Of a DNA stretch of 64,000 nt, positions 15,147 to 24,281 are shown in pieces. Numbering within the stretch: position 1 is the first letter of the stretch; each line of letters starts with the position of its first letter. A program made the translations under genes and the position numbers. This DNA is from RPQJ01 sp963706535 (GTDB lineage: Bacteria; Pseudomonadota; Gammaproteobacteria; Steroidobacterales; Steroidobacteraceae). The stretch is taken from NCBI GenBank assembly GCA_963706535.1, contig CAVPMU010000001.1, positions 1-64,000 on the forward strand. Reading direction: 5' to 3'. The notes beneath the pieces are model-generated. The model saw only the letters and a list, made by a program, of their open reading frames with translations. It did no database searches and was not told the origin of the DNA.

Positions 15147-16028
15147 ATGCACGACAAGTGGACCGGCGCGGAACTCGATTCGCTGCTCGGCAAACCGAGC
15201 CTCACCCGGCGCGACATGCTGGTCACGTCGCTGGCCGTAGGATTCGCCGCGGCCGCCCTGCCGGTGCGCGCGGACACGGTCGTCACCACCGACACCGAGG
15301 GCCTCACGGCCGGCGAGGTGAAGATCCCGGTGGCCGACGGCGAGATCCCGGCCTATCGCGCCATGCCCGCGAGCGGCGGCCCGTTCGCGGTGGTGCTGGT
15401 GGTGCAGGAGATCTTCGGCGTGCACGAGCACATCAAGGACGTTTGCCGGCGCTTCGCCAAGGCTGGTTACCTCGCCATCGCCCCGGAGCTCTACGCTCGG
15501 CAGGGCAACGTCTCGAAGTTCACGGACTACCGCGAGATCTTCGCGCAGGTCGTCTCCAGGGTGCCGGACGCGCAGGTCATGTCGGACCTCGACGCGGCGG
15601 TCGCCTGGGCCGGCAAGACCGGTGCGGGCGACGTGAAGCGCGTGGGCGTCACCGGCTTCTGCTGGGGCGGGCGCATCACGTGGCTCTACTCCGCACACAA
15701 CCCGGACCTCAAGGCGGGCGTGGCCTGGTACGGGCGGCTCCTGGGCGAGGCCACCGAACTGCAGCCGAAGTATCCGCTGGAGCTGGCGGCGCAGCTCAAG
15801 GCGCCGGTGCTCGGCCTCTACGGCGGCCAGGACCAGGGCATTCCGCTCGACAACGTCGAGAAGATGGGCGCGGCGATCGAGGCGGCGAAGGGCGAATCGA
15901 AGATCGTCGTGTTCCCGGAGGCGCCGCACGGCTTCCACGCGGACTACCGGCCGAGTTATCGCGACGCGGATGCGAAGGAGGCCTGGCAGCAGTGCCTCGC
16001 GTGGTTCCGCGGGCACGGGGTGGGCTAG
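15147..16028 (+). CDS. Dienelactone hydrolase family protein, Tat-type signal
   Basis: The 293-residue protein is an alpha/beta hydrolase of the dienelactone hydrolase family. The nucleophile is Cys in GVTGFCWGGRITW; the acid is in LYGGQDQGIPL and the His in PEAPHGFHADYR. The N-terminus has a twin-arginine-like signal (LTRRDMLVTSLAVGFAAAALPVRA), so it acts outside the cytoplasm. A strong AGGAGGAG site precedes the ATG. It ends by overlapping the convergent TonB receptor gene by four bases. Confidence 0.88.
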   Translation: MHDKWTGAELDSLLGKPSLTRRDMLVTSLAVGFAAAALPVRADTVVTTDTEGLTAGEVKIPVADGEIPAYRAMPASGGPFAVVLVVQEIFGVHEHIKDVCRRFAKAGYLAIAPELYARQGNVSKFTDYREIFAQVVSRVPDAQVMSDLDAAVAWAGKTGAGDVKRVGVTGFCWGGRITWLYSAHNPDLKAGVAWYGRLLGEATELQPKYPLELAAQLKAPVLGLYGGQDQGIPLDNVEKMGAAIEAAKGESKIVVFPEAPHGFHADYRPSYRDADAKEAWQQCLAWFRGHGVG

Positions 16029-18298
16029 AACTTCCAGAGCACGCCGAGCGAGGGCACCAGCGGCAGCCAGTGGCGATAGTCGCGCTCGAGCGTGAGTTCG
16101 CCGGCGTCCGCGAGCTCGTGGGTGTAGTCCGTGCAGCAGGGATTGCGCCGGTCGAGCGCGTTGGTGACTTCGCCGAACACGGTCAGCTCGCCGCGCGGCA
16201 GCGTGAACTCGCGGCTCACGCGCAGGTCTACCGACGCGTAGTCCTTGTAGCGCGCCGAGTTGCGCGTGCCGATCTCGAGTCCATGCACCGGCGTCGTGGG
16301 CCAGCCGGTGTGCCACGCGCCCGCGAGCGTCGCCTGCCAGCCGCCATCGGTCCAGGTGAGCCCGCCGCCGACGGAATGCGTCTGGTCCCAGCTGCGCGGG
16401 GTCTCTGTACCATCGATGCGGTCGCGCACCCGTGACCACGAGTAGTTGAACCAGCCGTTCCAGGGATTGGCGCTCCTGCGCGTGAGCAGCAGCTCGAGAC
16501 CTTCCGCCAGCGACGAATCCGGTTCGATGCGCACGCGATCCCAGCGCAGCTCTGGGACGAGCGACAGCGGGTCGAACAGGCTCTCGTAGCGCGGCTTCAG
16601 CTGGCGGTAATCCTTTCGGTAGCCCTCGATGCGCAGCGCGTAGCCCGCCGGGAGGTCCTGCTCCAGCCCGAGGATCGAGTGATCGGCCTTCTGCGCCGGG
16701 AAGAAGCTGTCGATGCCGTCCTCCACCTGCAGCTCGTTGATGCCCTGGAACTGCTGGTAGCGTCCCCAGCTCGCGCGCAGGCGGGTCGAGGCGCCGAGTT
16801 CGTAGGCGAGGTTCACGCGCGGGCCGAGCTGGTCGTCCGCATCGGCGCCGTAGCTCTGCTCGTCCCAGCGCAGGCCGATTTCCGCTGCCAGGCGATCCGT
16901 CACGAGCACGCGACTGGTCGCATACACGGCGACGTGCTCGCCGGAGGGCTGCGGTGCGAGCGAATGCACGGTGCTCGAGTAGTCGTAGTCCGCCGCGAGA
17001 CTGCGGTACTCGATTCCGAAGCGGTGCAGCCACCGGTCCGACGCGTAGTGGCCGTCGAGCTTCAGCCCGAGCACGTCGTAGTGGCGTTCGTCGTCGACGC
17101 TGCCGCTGGGGCGTCCGGGCTCGTCGACTTCGCCGGTGCGCTGCGAGGCCACGTCGGTGTAGGAGACGATCGCGCGCCCGCCCAGCCGTGGCGAGAAATC
17201 GTGCTCGAGCGAGGCCCAGACGTAGGAATTGCGGTAGTCGGCGTCGGCGAACTCGGTTTCGCTGGAGTTCCGCACCTCCAGGTGGTCGCTCGCCAGCAGC
17301 GCGTGCAGGCTGCCCCGCGTGCTGGCGGAGAATTCATAGTCGACGCGGGCAAAGCCATCGAGGTAGCTCGGCTCGCCGAGGTCGGACTGCGCGATGTCGG
17401 CGATCTCGTCGAGGTTGCTGCGGCGGACGGCAGCGAGCCACTGTCCCTTGCCGTCGCCGAAGCGCTGCGAGGCGAGGGCATGCGCGTGGAACAGGCTCAG
17501 GCCCAGCTCGTAGTAGCGGTCGGCCTCGGGCCTGAGCGACTGCGCCTCGATGACCGCGCTCATGCGGTCGCCGAATTCCGCGGTGTAGCCGCCGGCGTGC
17601 ACGTCGAGGCCCGCCAGCACGCGCGGGTCGAGCACGCTCGCCGGGCTCAGGAGCAGGCGCAGGTGGAACGGCTCGTAGAGCGGCAGGCCGTCGAACACCA
17701 CGAGCGACTCGTTGTCCTCGCCGCCGCGGATGTTGGCGAGCCCCGAGAGGCCGTTGCTCGCCGCGCCGGGCAGGCGGTGCACCGCCTTGAGCGAATCCTC
17801 CGCGAGACGCGGCACGCCCTCGATCTCGTCCTGCGTGAGCAGGGTGTGGATGTCGGGCACGTCGGCCGCAAGGGAGTAGCGGCTGGCGGCGACGACGATC
17901 TGCTCGAGTGGCGTCGTGGGCGAGCCGCCGGCCGTCTCATCGGAGGGGGCAACGGGTGCCGCCGGCGTGGGGCGCACGATCGCGTAGGTGTTCTCACCGA
18001 CGCGATGCGCGCGCAGTCCGTGCTCGGCGAGCAGGGCTTGCAGCACCTCCGCGGGGTTCGCGCCGGCGGGTTCAATCGACACCCGCAGGCTGGCCGGCAC
18101 GGTCTCGCTGCTGTAGATCAGTTTCAGGCCGGCGGCGCCGAACTCGCGCAGCACTTCGTCGAGGCTGCGGCCCGCGTAGGGTGGCCCGGCCCCGAATGCC
18201 AGTGCCGACCAGAGCACGGCCGCCGCGCAGAATGCGGCACGCAGGCTCGTCGAGGAGCGTGGGGCAGGGGTATGGCGATCGCGCGGCACGGGCCGCAC
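16025..18298 (-). CDS. TonB-dependent transducing receptor with STN domain
   Basis: This 757-residue outer-membrane receptor has a signal peptide (FCAAAVLWSALAFGAG), an N-terminal secretin/TonB short domain at about residues 45-110 (LDEVLREFGAAGLKLIYSSETVP, HGLRAHRVGENTYAIV), a plug domain (DIHTLLTQDEIEGVPRLAEDSLKAVHRLPG) and a barrel ending in LGVLWKF. The STN domain is the signalling module that contacts a FecR-type regulator. FecR and an ECF sigma factor are encoded directly upstream, so this is a cell-surface signalling transporter. The ligand is unknown. Confidence 0.9.
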   Translation of the reverse strand: MRPVPRDRHTPAPRSSTSLRAAFCAAAVLWSALAFGAGPPYAGRSLDEVLREFGAAGLKLIYSSETVPASLRVSIEPAGANPAEVLQALLAEHGLRAHRVGENTYAIVRPTPAAPVAPSDETAGGSPTTPLEQIVVAASRYSLAADVPDIHTLLTQDEIEGVPRLAEDSLKAVHRLPGAASNGLSGLANIRGGEDNESLVVFDGLPLYEPFHLRLLLSPASVLDPRVLAGLDVHAGGYTAEFGDRMSAVIEAQSLRPEADRYYELGLSLFHAHALASQRFGDGKGQWLAAVRRSNLDEIADIAQSDLGEPSYLDGFARVDYEFSASTRGSLHALLASDHLEVRNSSETEFADADYRNSYVWASLEHDFSPRLGGRAIVSYTDVASQRTGEVDEPGRPSGSVDDERHYDVLGLKLDGHYASDRWLHRFGIEYRSLAADYDYSSTVHSLAPQPSGEHVAVYATSRVLVTDRLAAEIGLRWDEQSYGADADDQLGPRVNLAYELGASTRLRASWGRYQQFQGINELQVEDGIDSFFPAQKADHSILGLEQDLPAGYALRIEGYRKDYRQLKPRYESLFDPLSLVPELRWDRVRIEPDSSLAEGLELLLTRRSANPWNGWFNYSWSRVRDRIDGTETPRSWDQTHSVGGGLTWTDGGWQATLAGAWHTGWPTTPVHGLEIGTRNSARYKDYASVDLRVSREFTLPRGELTVFGEVTNALDRRNPCCTDYTHELADAGELTLERDYRHWLPLVPSLGVLWKF

Positions 18299-18325
18299 GA
18301 TACTAGCCGAGCGGGGTCCCGCGGC

Positions 18326-19315
18326 CTACTCGATGAAAATACGCTCCGCCTCGAGCGATGGCCGCAGGGACGTGGTGGACAGCACGGCCACGACCGCTTC
18401 GTCCGGCGTCAGGCCCTCGACCGTGCCGCGCAACGCCACCTCGCGGGCCCGCTGTGCGGCCTCCGGCGTGGCGTAGACGATGGCACGTCCGGTCTCGCGC
18501 GCCACCCAGGCCAGGAACGCATCGACGCTGCGGCCCTCGACCTCGAAGGGCGGCGTGATGGCGGCGACCCAGTCCCACTCCTCCGCGGTCGGGGCGAGCC
18601 GCGAGCGAACCACGCGGCCTTCCTGCAGCACCAGTTGCTCGCCGGCGTCGCCGCGCACCTTGCCGCCGCGAGCATCGATCTCGACGCGGCCTTCGCGTAT
18701 GCCGACGCGCAAGGTGTCGCTGGCGAGCCGCGCTGAGTATTGCGTGCCAAGGTGCCGCACGTTGCCCGCGGGCGTCTCGAGCGAAAACGCGGGTGAGGCC
18801 GAGTCCGGGCCGAGGCCGGCATCGACGTACACCGCGCCATCGGCGAGCCGGGCGTGGCTCGCATCCTCGAATGCGAGGACCGTGCCGGAATCGAGGCGCA
18901 GCTCCACCCCATCGCTTAACCGCAGGGCCGCCCGGCCGTCGGCGCCCGTCCTGAGGCGTGAGCCGGCCGCGATGGAATCGGTCGCGCTGAGCGGCGCCCA
19001 GCGCCCGTCGCCGGCGTCCTGCTGCACGTCGCCGACGACGCGCGCCATGGCCGCGACCGGCTCGCTGCCGGGTCCCACCAGCGGTCGTGCGATCCAGACC
19101 GCGACGGCCGCGATCGCGATGCCGGCCGCTGCCGCCGAGGTCATGGTGCGCTGCCGGCCGCGGCGGGCCGCAACCGTCGCGCGCCACTCGGCCTCGACCG
19201 CCGCCCTGGCCTCGGCCATCGCCCTGGCCGAGGGTTGCACGCGCGCACCCGCCGCGCCGAGCAGCCTTTCGAGGTCGCGATCATCCATCCCGTCCGAGCG
19301 TGTCTTTTCGTTCAT
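18326..19315 (-). CDS. FecR-family anti-sigma regulator
   Basis: The 329-residue protein has a cytoplasmic N-terminal part, one transmembrane helix (TSAAAAGIAIAAVAVWIARPL) and a periplasmic FecR domain (VQQDAGDGRWAPLSATDSIAAGSRLRTGADGRAALRLSDGVELRLDSGT...VRHLGTQYSA). The C-terminal segment (SVDAFLAWVARETGRAIVYATPEAA) resembles the STN-interacting part. It should hold the sigma factor encoded upstream and receive the signal from the receptor encoded downstream. The gene lies 14 bp after the sigma gene in the same operon. Confidence 0.9.
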   Translation of the reverse strand: MNEKTRSDGMDDRDLERLLGAAGARVQPSARAMAEARAAVEAEWRATVAARRGRQRTMTSAAAAGIAIAAVAVWIARPLVGPGSEPVAAMARVVGDVQQDAGDGRWAPLSATDSIAAGSRLRTGADGRAALRLSDGVELRLDSGTVLAFEDASHARLADGAVYVDAGLGPDSASPAFSLETPAGNVRHLGTQYSARLASDTLRVGIREGRVEIDARGGKVRGDAGEQLVLQEGRVVRSRLAPTAEEWDWVAAITPPFEVEGRSVDAFLAWVARETGRAIVYATPEAAQRAREVALRGTVEGLTPDEAVVAVLSTTSLRPSLEAERIFIE

Positions 19316-19329
19316 GTCCCAATCCCCCC

Positions 19330-19953
19330 TCAGGCCTCCAGGCTCGCGAGCACGTCGGCGGCCGACTGGCCGAACACCGCCTCGAGCCCGTCCCGGAACG
19401 CCACCCGCGCCCGCGCCAGCAGCGACTGCGCCGCGGTGTGGCCGATCCCCAGCAGGTCGCCGATTTCCTCGACCGACCGCCCCTCCACGTACTTCCACTC
19501 CAGCGCGTCGCCGTAGCGATTCGGCAGGCGGTCGAGCACCGCGTGCACCAGGCGCTTCAGCTCCGCCCCGTCGGCGCGTCGCAGCGGGTCGTCGCCCGCC
19601 GGCGCCTCGATCGACTCGAGCGCCGCGCGCACCTCCGCGCTGTCCTCGATCAGCACCACCTTCTCCGAGCGTCGCCGCTGCGAGCGCACGTGGTCCGCGA
19701 TCTCGCGCCGGCAGATCTGGCAGAGCCAGGTGAACAGCGCTGCCTCGCCGCGGAAGTCGCCGAGCTTGCGCATCGCCTTGATCAGCGTCGCCTGCACGAC
19801 GTCCTTGGCCGTGTCCTCGTTGCGGTCGAGCCGCGGCAGCGCGAAGCGGTAGACGCGCGGGAAATAGGTCTCGAAGAACGCGACGAACGCGCGTTCCTCG
19901 CCCTCGAGCATCCGCTGCACCAGAACCTTGTCGTCGGTCACGTTTTCGTCCAT
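19330..19953 (-). CDS. ECF RNA polymerase sigma factor, FecI-like
   Basis: The 207-residue protein has sigma region 2 (AFVAFFETYFPRVYRFALPRLDRNEDTAKDVVQATLIKAMRKLGDFRGEAALFTWLCQICRREI) and region 4 (LDRLPNRYGDALEWKYVEGRSVEEIGDLLGIGHTAAQSLLARARVAFRDGL). It is the first gene of the sigma-FecR-receptor operon and should direct RNA polymerase to that system. The start at 19953 lies just downstream of a long interrupted inverted repeat. Confidence 0.92.
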   Translation of the reverse strand: MDENVTDDKVLVQRMLEGEERAFVAFFETYFPRVYRFALPRLDRNEDTAKDVVQATLIKAMRKLGDFRGEAALFTWLCQICRREIADHVRSQRRRSEKVVLIEDSAEVRAALESIEAPAGDDPLRRADGAELKRLVHAVLDRLPNRYGDALEWKYVEGRSVEEIGDLLGIGHTAAQSLLARARVAFRDGLEAVFGQSAADVLASLEA

Positions 19954-19964
19954 TGCCTCGCGCA

Positions 19965-20029
19965 GTTAGACGGGGAGCGCCCCGGAAATCAATCGCCGCG
20001 ATTGATTCCGGCGCATGGCGCCGTCTAAC
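19965..20029. repeat. Interrupted inverted repeat between divergent genes
   Basis: Outer arms GTTAGACGG and CCGTCTAAC and inner arms GGAAATCAATCG and CGATTGATTCC form a 65-bp near-palindrome between the sigma factor gene and the divergent hemolysin-family operon. It could be an operator for one or both promoters or a structured RNA leader. Confidence 0.6.
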
Positions 20030-20084
20030 CGACGAACCCGGGGCCCTCGTCCCGGTGGGGCCCCGCGGGCCGAAGGAGCGCAGC

Positions 20085-20666
20085 TTGAGCCAGTCGTTTG
20101 CGGTCGCCCATGCCGATGCCCCGGAGCGCGGCGAACTCGAGGCTTTCGTAGCGGAGGCCTTCAGGCGCGGCCACGACGCGACGGTCGCCAGCTTCATGCC
20201 GACGCTGCTGTCCCTGCGCGACGGCTCGGGCCGGTTGCGCAGCGTGGTCGGCCTGCGCGGCGCGACCGCGGCACCGCTGTACCTGGAGCACTACCTGGAG
20301 CAGCCGGTCGAGGCCGCCATCGCCACGGCCACGGGCCGCGCCATCCGTCGCGAGCAGGTGGTCGAGGTCGGAAACCTCGCCGGATCGAACTGCCGTGCGG
20401 CCGTACGCATGGTCGCGCTGCTGCCGTCCTACCTGCTGTCGCTCGAATACCGCTGGATCGTCTTCACCGCGACCGGCACGGTGCGCGGCATCCTGCAGGG
20501 ACTCGGCGCGCCGCTGGTCGAGCTCGCGCGCGCCGACGGCACGCGGGTCGCCGACGGGCCGGACCGCTGGGGTCGCTACTACGACACCGACCCGCGCGTG
20601 CTCGCGGGCTACCTGCCGCTCAGCCGGCGCATTCCCGGCTTTGGCAGGGCGACTCATGGGCGCTAG
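20085..20666 (+). CDS. Thermostable hemolysin family protein
   Basis: This 193-residue protein belongs to the T_hemolysin family, named after a Vibrio protein but with an acetyltransferase-like look. Key segments are FRRGHDATVASFMPTLLSLRDGSGRLRSVVGLRGA, PLYLEHYLEQPVEAAI and RREQVVEVGNLAGSN. A TTG start at 20085 is chosen because AAGGAG lies six bases upstream. It opens a run of five co-directed genes with overlapping or touching ends. In other gammaproteobacteria this family also sits beside an acyl-CoA synthetase, a haem-oxygenase-like protein and an SDR; the product is not known to me. Confidence 0.85.
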   Translation: MSQSFAVAHADAPERGELEAFVAEAFRRGHDATVASFMPTLLSLRDGSGRLRSVVGLRGATAAPLYLEHYLEQPVEAAIATATGRAIRREQVVEVGNLAGSNCRAAVRMVALLPSYLLSLEYRWIVFTATGTVRGILQGLGAPLVELARADGTRVADGPDRWGRYYDTDPRVLAGYLPLSRRIPGFGRATHGR

Positions 20667-22095
20667 CGCGCTGGACGACGGCGAGCAGTCGGTCACCGCC
20701 GACGAACTCACCGGGCTGGTCGAGGCGGAAGGTGAGTGGCTCGCGGCCAGCGGCGAGAGATTCGCGCTGCTGGCCGACAACGGTCTTGGCTGGGCCGTGG
20801 CGGACCTCGCGCTGCACGACCGTAAGCTGCCCTGCGTACCGCTGCCCGGCTACTTCACGGCCGGCCAGGCGATGCACGCGCTGGACGACGCCGGCATCGA
20901 CTGCCTGGTGACCGACGACCCGCAGCGCTGCCGCGAACTGCTCGAGGGATGGCGCACCGAAGGCGTCTCGGGACGGACCGGGCTCGCCATGTTCCGCCGG
21001 CAACTCGATGCCGCGACTCGCCGGCCGCTGCCGCGCGGCACCGCCAAGGTGACCTATACGTCGGGCAGCACCGGACGGCCGAAGGGCGTGTGCCTGGGCG
21101 CGTCGCAAATCGAAGCGGTCGCTCGCTCGCTCGCGGGTGCCACGTCGGCGCTCGGCATCGAGCGCCACCTCTGCCTGCTGCCGCTCGCCACCCTGCTCGA
21201 GAACATCGCGGGCATCCATGCGCCCCTGCTGGCCGGGGCGGCCTGCCTGCTGCCCTCCGCGCGAATGACGGGCATGAGCTACTCGGGCCCGGACGTGCCG
21301 CGCCTGCTGCGCTGCATCTCCACGTCCCGCCCCGGGAGCCTCGTGCTGGTGCCCGAGCTGCTGCGATTGCTGGTCGCCGCCGCCGAGCGCGGCTGGCGCG
21401 TCCCCGACTCGCTGAAGTTCGTCGCCGTGGGCGGCGCGGCAGTCGCCACCGACCTGCTCGAGCGCGCCGACTCGGTCGGGCTGCCGGTCTACGAGGGCTA
21501 CGGACTGAGTGAATGTGCATCGGTGGTGTGCCTGAACACGCCGGACGCGCGCCGCATCGGCAGCGTGGGACGGCCCCTGCCGCATGCCAGCGTGCGTGTC
21601 GCCGACGACGGCCAGCTCATGGTGTCGGGCGTGACCCTGCACGGCTACCTCGGTGATGCGCCGCGCCACCCGGGCGAGGAATGGGCCACGGGCGATCTCG
21701 GCGAGATCGACGCGGACGGCTACGTGTACGTGCGCGGACGGCTGCGCAACGTCTTCATTTCGAGTCTCGGTCGCAACGTCGCGCCGGAGTGGGTCGAGAG
21801 CGAGATCGCGCAGCAACCCGGCATCCGGCACGTGATGGTGCACGGGGAGGCACGACCCTTTGCAGTGGCGCTGGTGAGCGTCGTGAACGGTTGCGACGAC
21901 GAGGGCATCGACCGCGGCATCTCGGTCGCGAACCAGCGGCTGCCCGACTACGCGCGGGTGCGCCGCTGGGTGCGCGCGCCCGAGCCCTTTTCCTTCGAGA
22001 ACGGCCTGCTGACGTCGAACGGCAGGCTGCGACGCGGCGACATCCTGCAGCGGCACCGCCCGCTGCTCGATGCGCTGTACGACGAAACGACCTGA
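20656..22095 (+). CDS. AMP-dependent acyl-CoA synthetase family protein
   Basis: The 479-residue protein is an adenylate-forming enzyme. The P-loop-like motif reads VTYTSGSTGRPKGVCL; later motifs include YEGYGLSECASVVCLNTP, WATGDLGEIDADGYVYVRGRLRNVFISSLGRNVAPEWVE and the C-terminal catalytic lysine region SNGRLRRGDI (Arg or Lys position). It is somewhat shorter than typical fatty-acyl ligases. The ATG overlaps the preceding gene by 11 bases, so translation is coupled. It would activate a carboxylic acid for the pathway encoded by this operon. Confidence 0.88.
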   Translation: MGASALDDGEQSVTADELTGLVEAEGEWLAASGERFALLADNGLGWAVADLALHDRKLPCVPLPGYFTAGQAMHALDDAGIDCLVTDDPQRCRELLEGWRTEGVSGRTGLAMFRRQLDAATRRPLPRGTAKVTYTSGSTGRPKGVCLGASQIEAVARSLAGATSALGIERHLCLLPLATLLENIAGIHAPLLAGAACLLPSARMTGMSYSGPDVPRLLRCISTSRPGSLVLVPELLRLLVAAAERGWRVPDSLKFVAVGGAAVATDLLERADSVGLPVYEGYGLSECASVVCLNTPDARRIGSVGRPLPHASVRVADDGQLMVSGVTLHGYLGDAPRHPGEEWATGDLGEIDADGYVYVRGRLRNVFISSLGRNVAPEWVESEIAQQPGIRHVMVHGEARPFAVALVSVVNGCDDEGIDRGISVANQRLPDYARVRRWVRAPEPFSFENGLLTSNGRLRRGDILQRHRPLLDALYDETT

Positions 22096-22111
22096 TCCTT
22101 CAGCGAGGTGG

Positions 22112-22789
22112 ATGATGAAGTTCCACGAGCAACTGGCTCGCGCGACGGCGGCCGACCGCCAGTACCTGCTGGCCGCGCCGGTGATAGGGCGCTGCCTCGC
22201 TGGCGAGGTGACGCGCGAACTGTACGTCGCGTTCCTGACGCAGGCGTACCACCACGTGCGCCACACCGTGCCGCTCATGATGGCGGTCGGGGCACGGCTG
22301 CCCGATCGGCATCGCTGGCTGCAGGAAGCCGTGCTGCATTACCTCGACGAGGAGACCGGGCACGACGAGTGGATCCTGAACGACATCGCGAATGCGGGCG
22401 GCGACCGCGCCGCAGCCGCAGCGTCGCAGCCTGCGGTCGCGACGGAAGCGATGATCGCCTATGCCTACGACACGGTCATGCGCCGCAATCCGCTCGGGTT
22501 CTTCGGCATGGTGCACGTGCTCGAGGGCACCAGCGTCGCGCTCGCGCTGCAGGCGGCGGACCGCATCCAGCAGGCGCTGGGACTGCCAGCGAAGGCGATG
22601 ACCTACCTGCGCAGCCACGGCGAGCTCGACAAGGAGCACGTCAACCACCTCGCCGACATCCTCGAGCGCTTCGACGAGCCCGGGGACCGCGAGGCGGTCA
22701 TCCGCTGCGCACGCGGCATCTACTGGCTGTACGGCCAGATTTTCCGCGGGCTGGACGCCGCGCCAGTCGCGCAACGGAGGATCGCATGA
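22112..22789 (+). CDS. TenA/haem-oxygenase-like iron-binding protein
   Basis: This 225-residue, all-helical protein resembles the TenA/haem-oxygenase-like diiron oxidase group (often called iron-containing redox enzyme). Acidic and histidine residues that could bind metal appear in YHHVRHTVPLM, HYLDEETGHDEWILNDI and HGELDKEHVNHL. Members cleave or oxidise fatty-acid or amino-acid derived substrates. The ATG at 22112 follows GAGGTG. The next gene starts within its last codons, so the two are coupled. Confidence 0.8.
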   Translation: MMKFHEQLARATAADRQYLLAAPVIGRCLAGEVTRELYVAFLTQAYHHVRHTVPLMMAVGARLPDRHRWLQEAVLHYLDEETGHDEWILNDIANAGGDRAAAAASQPAVATEAMIAYAYDTVMRRNPLGFFGMVHVLEGTSVALALQAADRIQQALGLPAKAMTYLRSHGELDKEHVNHLADILERFDEPGDREAVIRCARGIYWLYGQIFRGLDAAPVAQRRIA

Positions 22790-23607
22790 AGCCCGCATCG
22801 ATACGCGCGCTGGTGACGGGCGGGGCGGGCGGCATCGGCGGCGCGATCGCCGACGAACTGCTCGCGCGCGGCGGCGCGGCGCTGCTGGTCGACCGTGACG
22901 AGGCCGCGCTCGGGCGCGCGGCCGGGCGCCTCGCACGCCATGGCGATCGCGTCGGCACGCTGACGGCCGACCTGACCCGGCCCGCCGACCGTGAGCGGCT
23001 GTGTGCCTCGGCCACGGCATGGCGGGGCGGCATCAACGTGCTGGTCAACAATGCCGGCATCAACCACTTCCACATGTTCAGCGACCAGCCGCCGGAGCAG
23101 CTCGACCTGGCGATCGCGATCAACCTGCAGGCGCCGATGCACCTGTGTCTCGCGCTGCTGCCGCACCTGCAGCGGCAGCCCGAGGCCTGCATCCTCAACA
23201 CCGGCTCGGTGTTCGGGGCCATCGGGTACCCGGGCTATGCGGTGTACTCGGCCACCAAGTTCGCGGTGCGCGGGTTCACCGAGGCCCTGCGCCGCGAACT
23301 CTCGGACACCAGCGTCCGCGTGCGCTACCTGGCGCCGCGCGCGACCCGCACCAGCATCAACACGTCGGCCGTCGAGCGCATGAACGACGAGCTCGGCGTG
23401 GCGATGGACCCGCCGGAGCTGGTCGCGAAGGCGGTGTGCGACATGCTGGCCGGCAACCGCGTCGAGGCGGTGATCGGCTGGCCAGAGAAGTTCTTCGCGC
23501 GCGTCAACGGCCTCCTGCCGCGTCTCGTCGACGGCGCGCTGCGCAAGCAGCTGCCCGTCATCCGGCGCTACGCCGGCGAGACGACCGTCGCCGCGACCAA
23601 ACCCTGA
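22786..23607 (+). CDS. Short-chain dehydrogenase/reductase
   Basis: The 273-residue protein is a classical SDR. The cofactor loop is VTGGAGGIGGAIA, followed by VLVNNAGIN, the catalytic Ser in LNTGSVFGAIGYPGYAVYSATKFAV and the YxxxK pair (YSATK). It reduces a carbonyl or oxidises an alcohol with NAD(P)H. It starts four bases inside the end of the haem-oxygenase-like gene, as the fourth gene of the hemolysin-family operon. Confidence 0.9.
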   Translation: MKPASIRALVTGGAGGIGGAIADELLARGGAALLVDRDEAALGRAAGRLARHGDRVGTLTADLTRPADRERLCASATAWRGGINVLVNNAGINHFHMFSDQPPEQLDLAIAINLQAPMHLCLALLPHLQRQPEACILNTGSVFGAIGYPGYAVYSATKFAVRGFTEALRRELSDTSVRVRYLAPRATRTSINTSAVERMNDELGVAMDPPELVAKAVCDMLAGNRVEAVIGWPEKFFARVNGLLPRLVDGALRKQLPVIRRYAGETTVAATKP

Positions 23608-23621
23608 AGAGGAATCGAACC

Positions 23622-24281
23622 ATGAAGATGAAGCGCATCGTGCTCGTCCCCGCTGCCCTGCTCGCGATCGGCGCCGCCCAGGCCGCGACCGCGGACCCGG
23701 CGTTCGACGCCCAGCTGCTGTCCATCCAGCAGGAATGGGCGAAAGTGAACTACGACACGCCCGAAGGCGAGCCGCGCGCGAAGGCGTTCGCGGCACTCGA
23801 GGAGCGCGCGGAGTCGTTCGTGAAGCAGCATCCCGGTCGTGCCGAGGCGCTGATCTGGGAAGGCATCGTCGAGAGCAGCTACGCAGGCGCCAAGGGCGGG
23901 CTCGGTGCGCTCGGGCTCGCGAAGGAGGCTCGCGGTAACCTCGAGGCGGCGCTCGAGATCGACCCGCGGGCGCTCGACGGCTCGGCCTACACCAGCCTCG
24001 GCACGCTCTATGCAAAGGTGCCCGGGTTCCCGGTCGGCTTCGGCGACGACGACAAGGCCCGCAAGCTGCTGCGCAAGGCGCTCGAGGTGAATCCGAACGG
24101 CATCGACCCGAACTACTTCTACGCCGAGTTCCTGTACGAGGAGGGCGAATACGCCGAGGCGCTCGAGTACCTCGACCGGGCGGCGAAGGCGCCGGCCCGG
24201 CCGGGACGCGAGCGGGCGGACCAGGGCCGTCGCGCCGAGATTGCGGCCCTCACGGCGAAGGTGAAGGCGAAGGCCAGCTGA
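23622..24281 (+). CDS. Exported tetratricopeptide-repeat protein
   Basis: The 219-residue protein has a signal peptide (RIVLVPAALLAIGAAQA) and tetratricopeptide-like repeats (EALIWEGIVESSYAGAKGGLGALGLAKEARGNLEAALEIDP, YTSLGTLYAKVPGFPVGFGDDDKARKLLRKALEVNP, FYAEFLYEEGEYAEALEYLDRAAKAP). It probably acts in the periplasm as a binding or scaffold protein. It is the last gene of the five-gene operon and its 3' end overlaps the convergent truC gene by 32 bases. Confidence 0.85.
   Translation: MKMKRIVLVPAALLAIGAAQAATADPAFDAQLLSIQQEWAKVNYDTPEGEPRAKAFAALEERAESFVKQHPGRAEALIWEGIVESSYAGAKGGLGALGLAKEARGNLEAALEIDPRALDGSAYTSLGTLYAKVPGFPVGFGDDDKARKLLRKALEVNPNGIDPNYFYAEFLYEEGEYAEALEYLDRAAKAPARPGRERADQGRRAEIAALTAKVKAKAS

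Noticed and set aside
19965..20029. GTTAGAC...GTCTAAC repeat as a further attC site
   Set aside because: In attC the ends read RYYYAAC...GTTRRRY. Here the ends are reversed on both strands, so it cannot be an attC.
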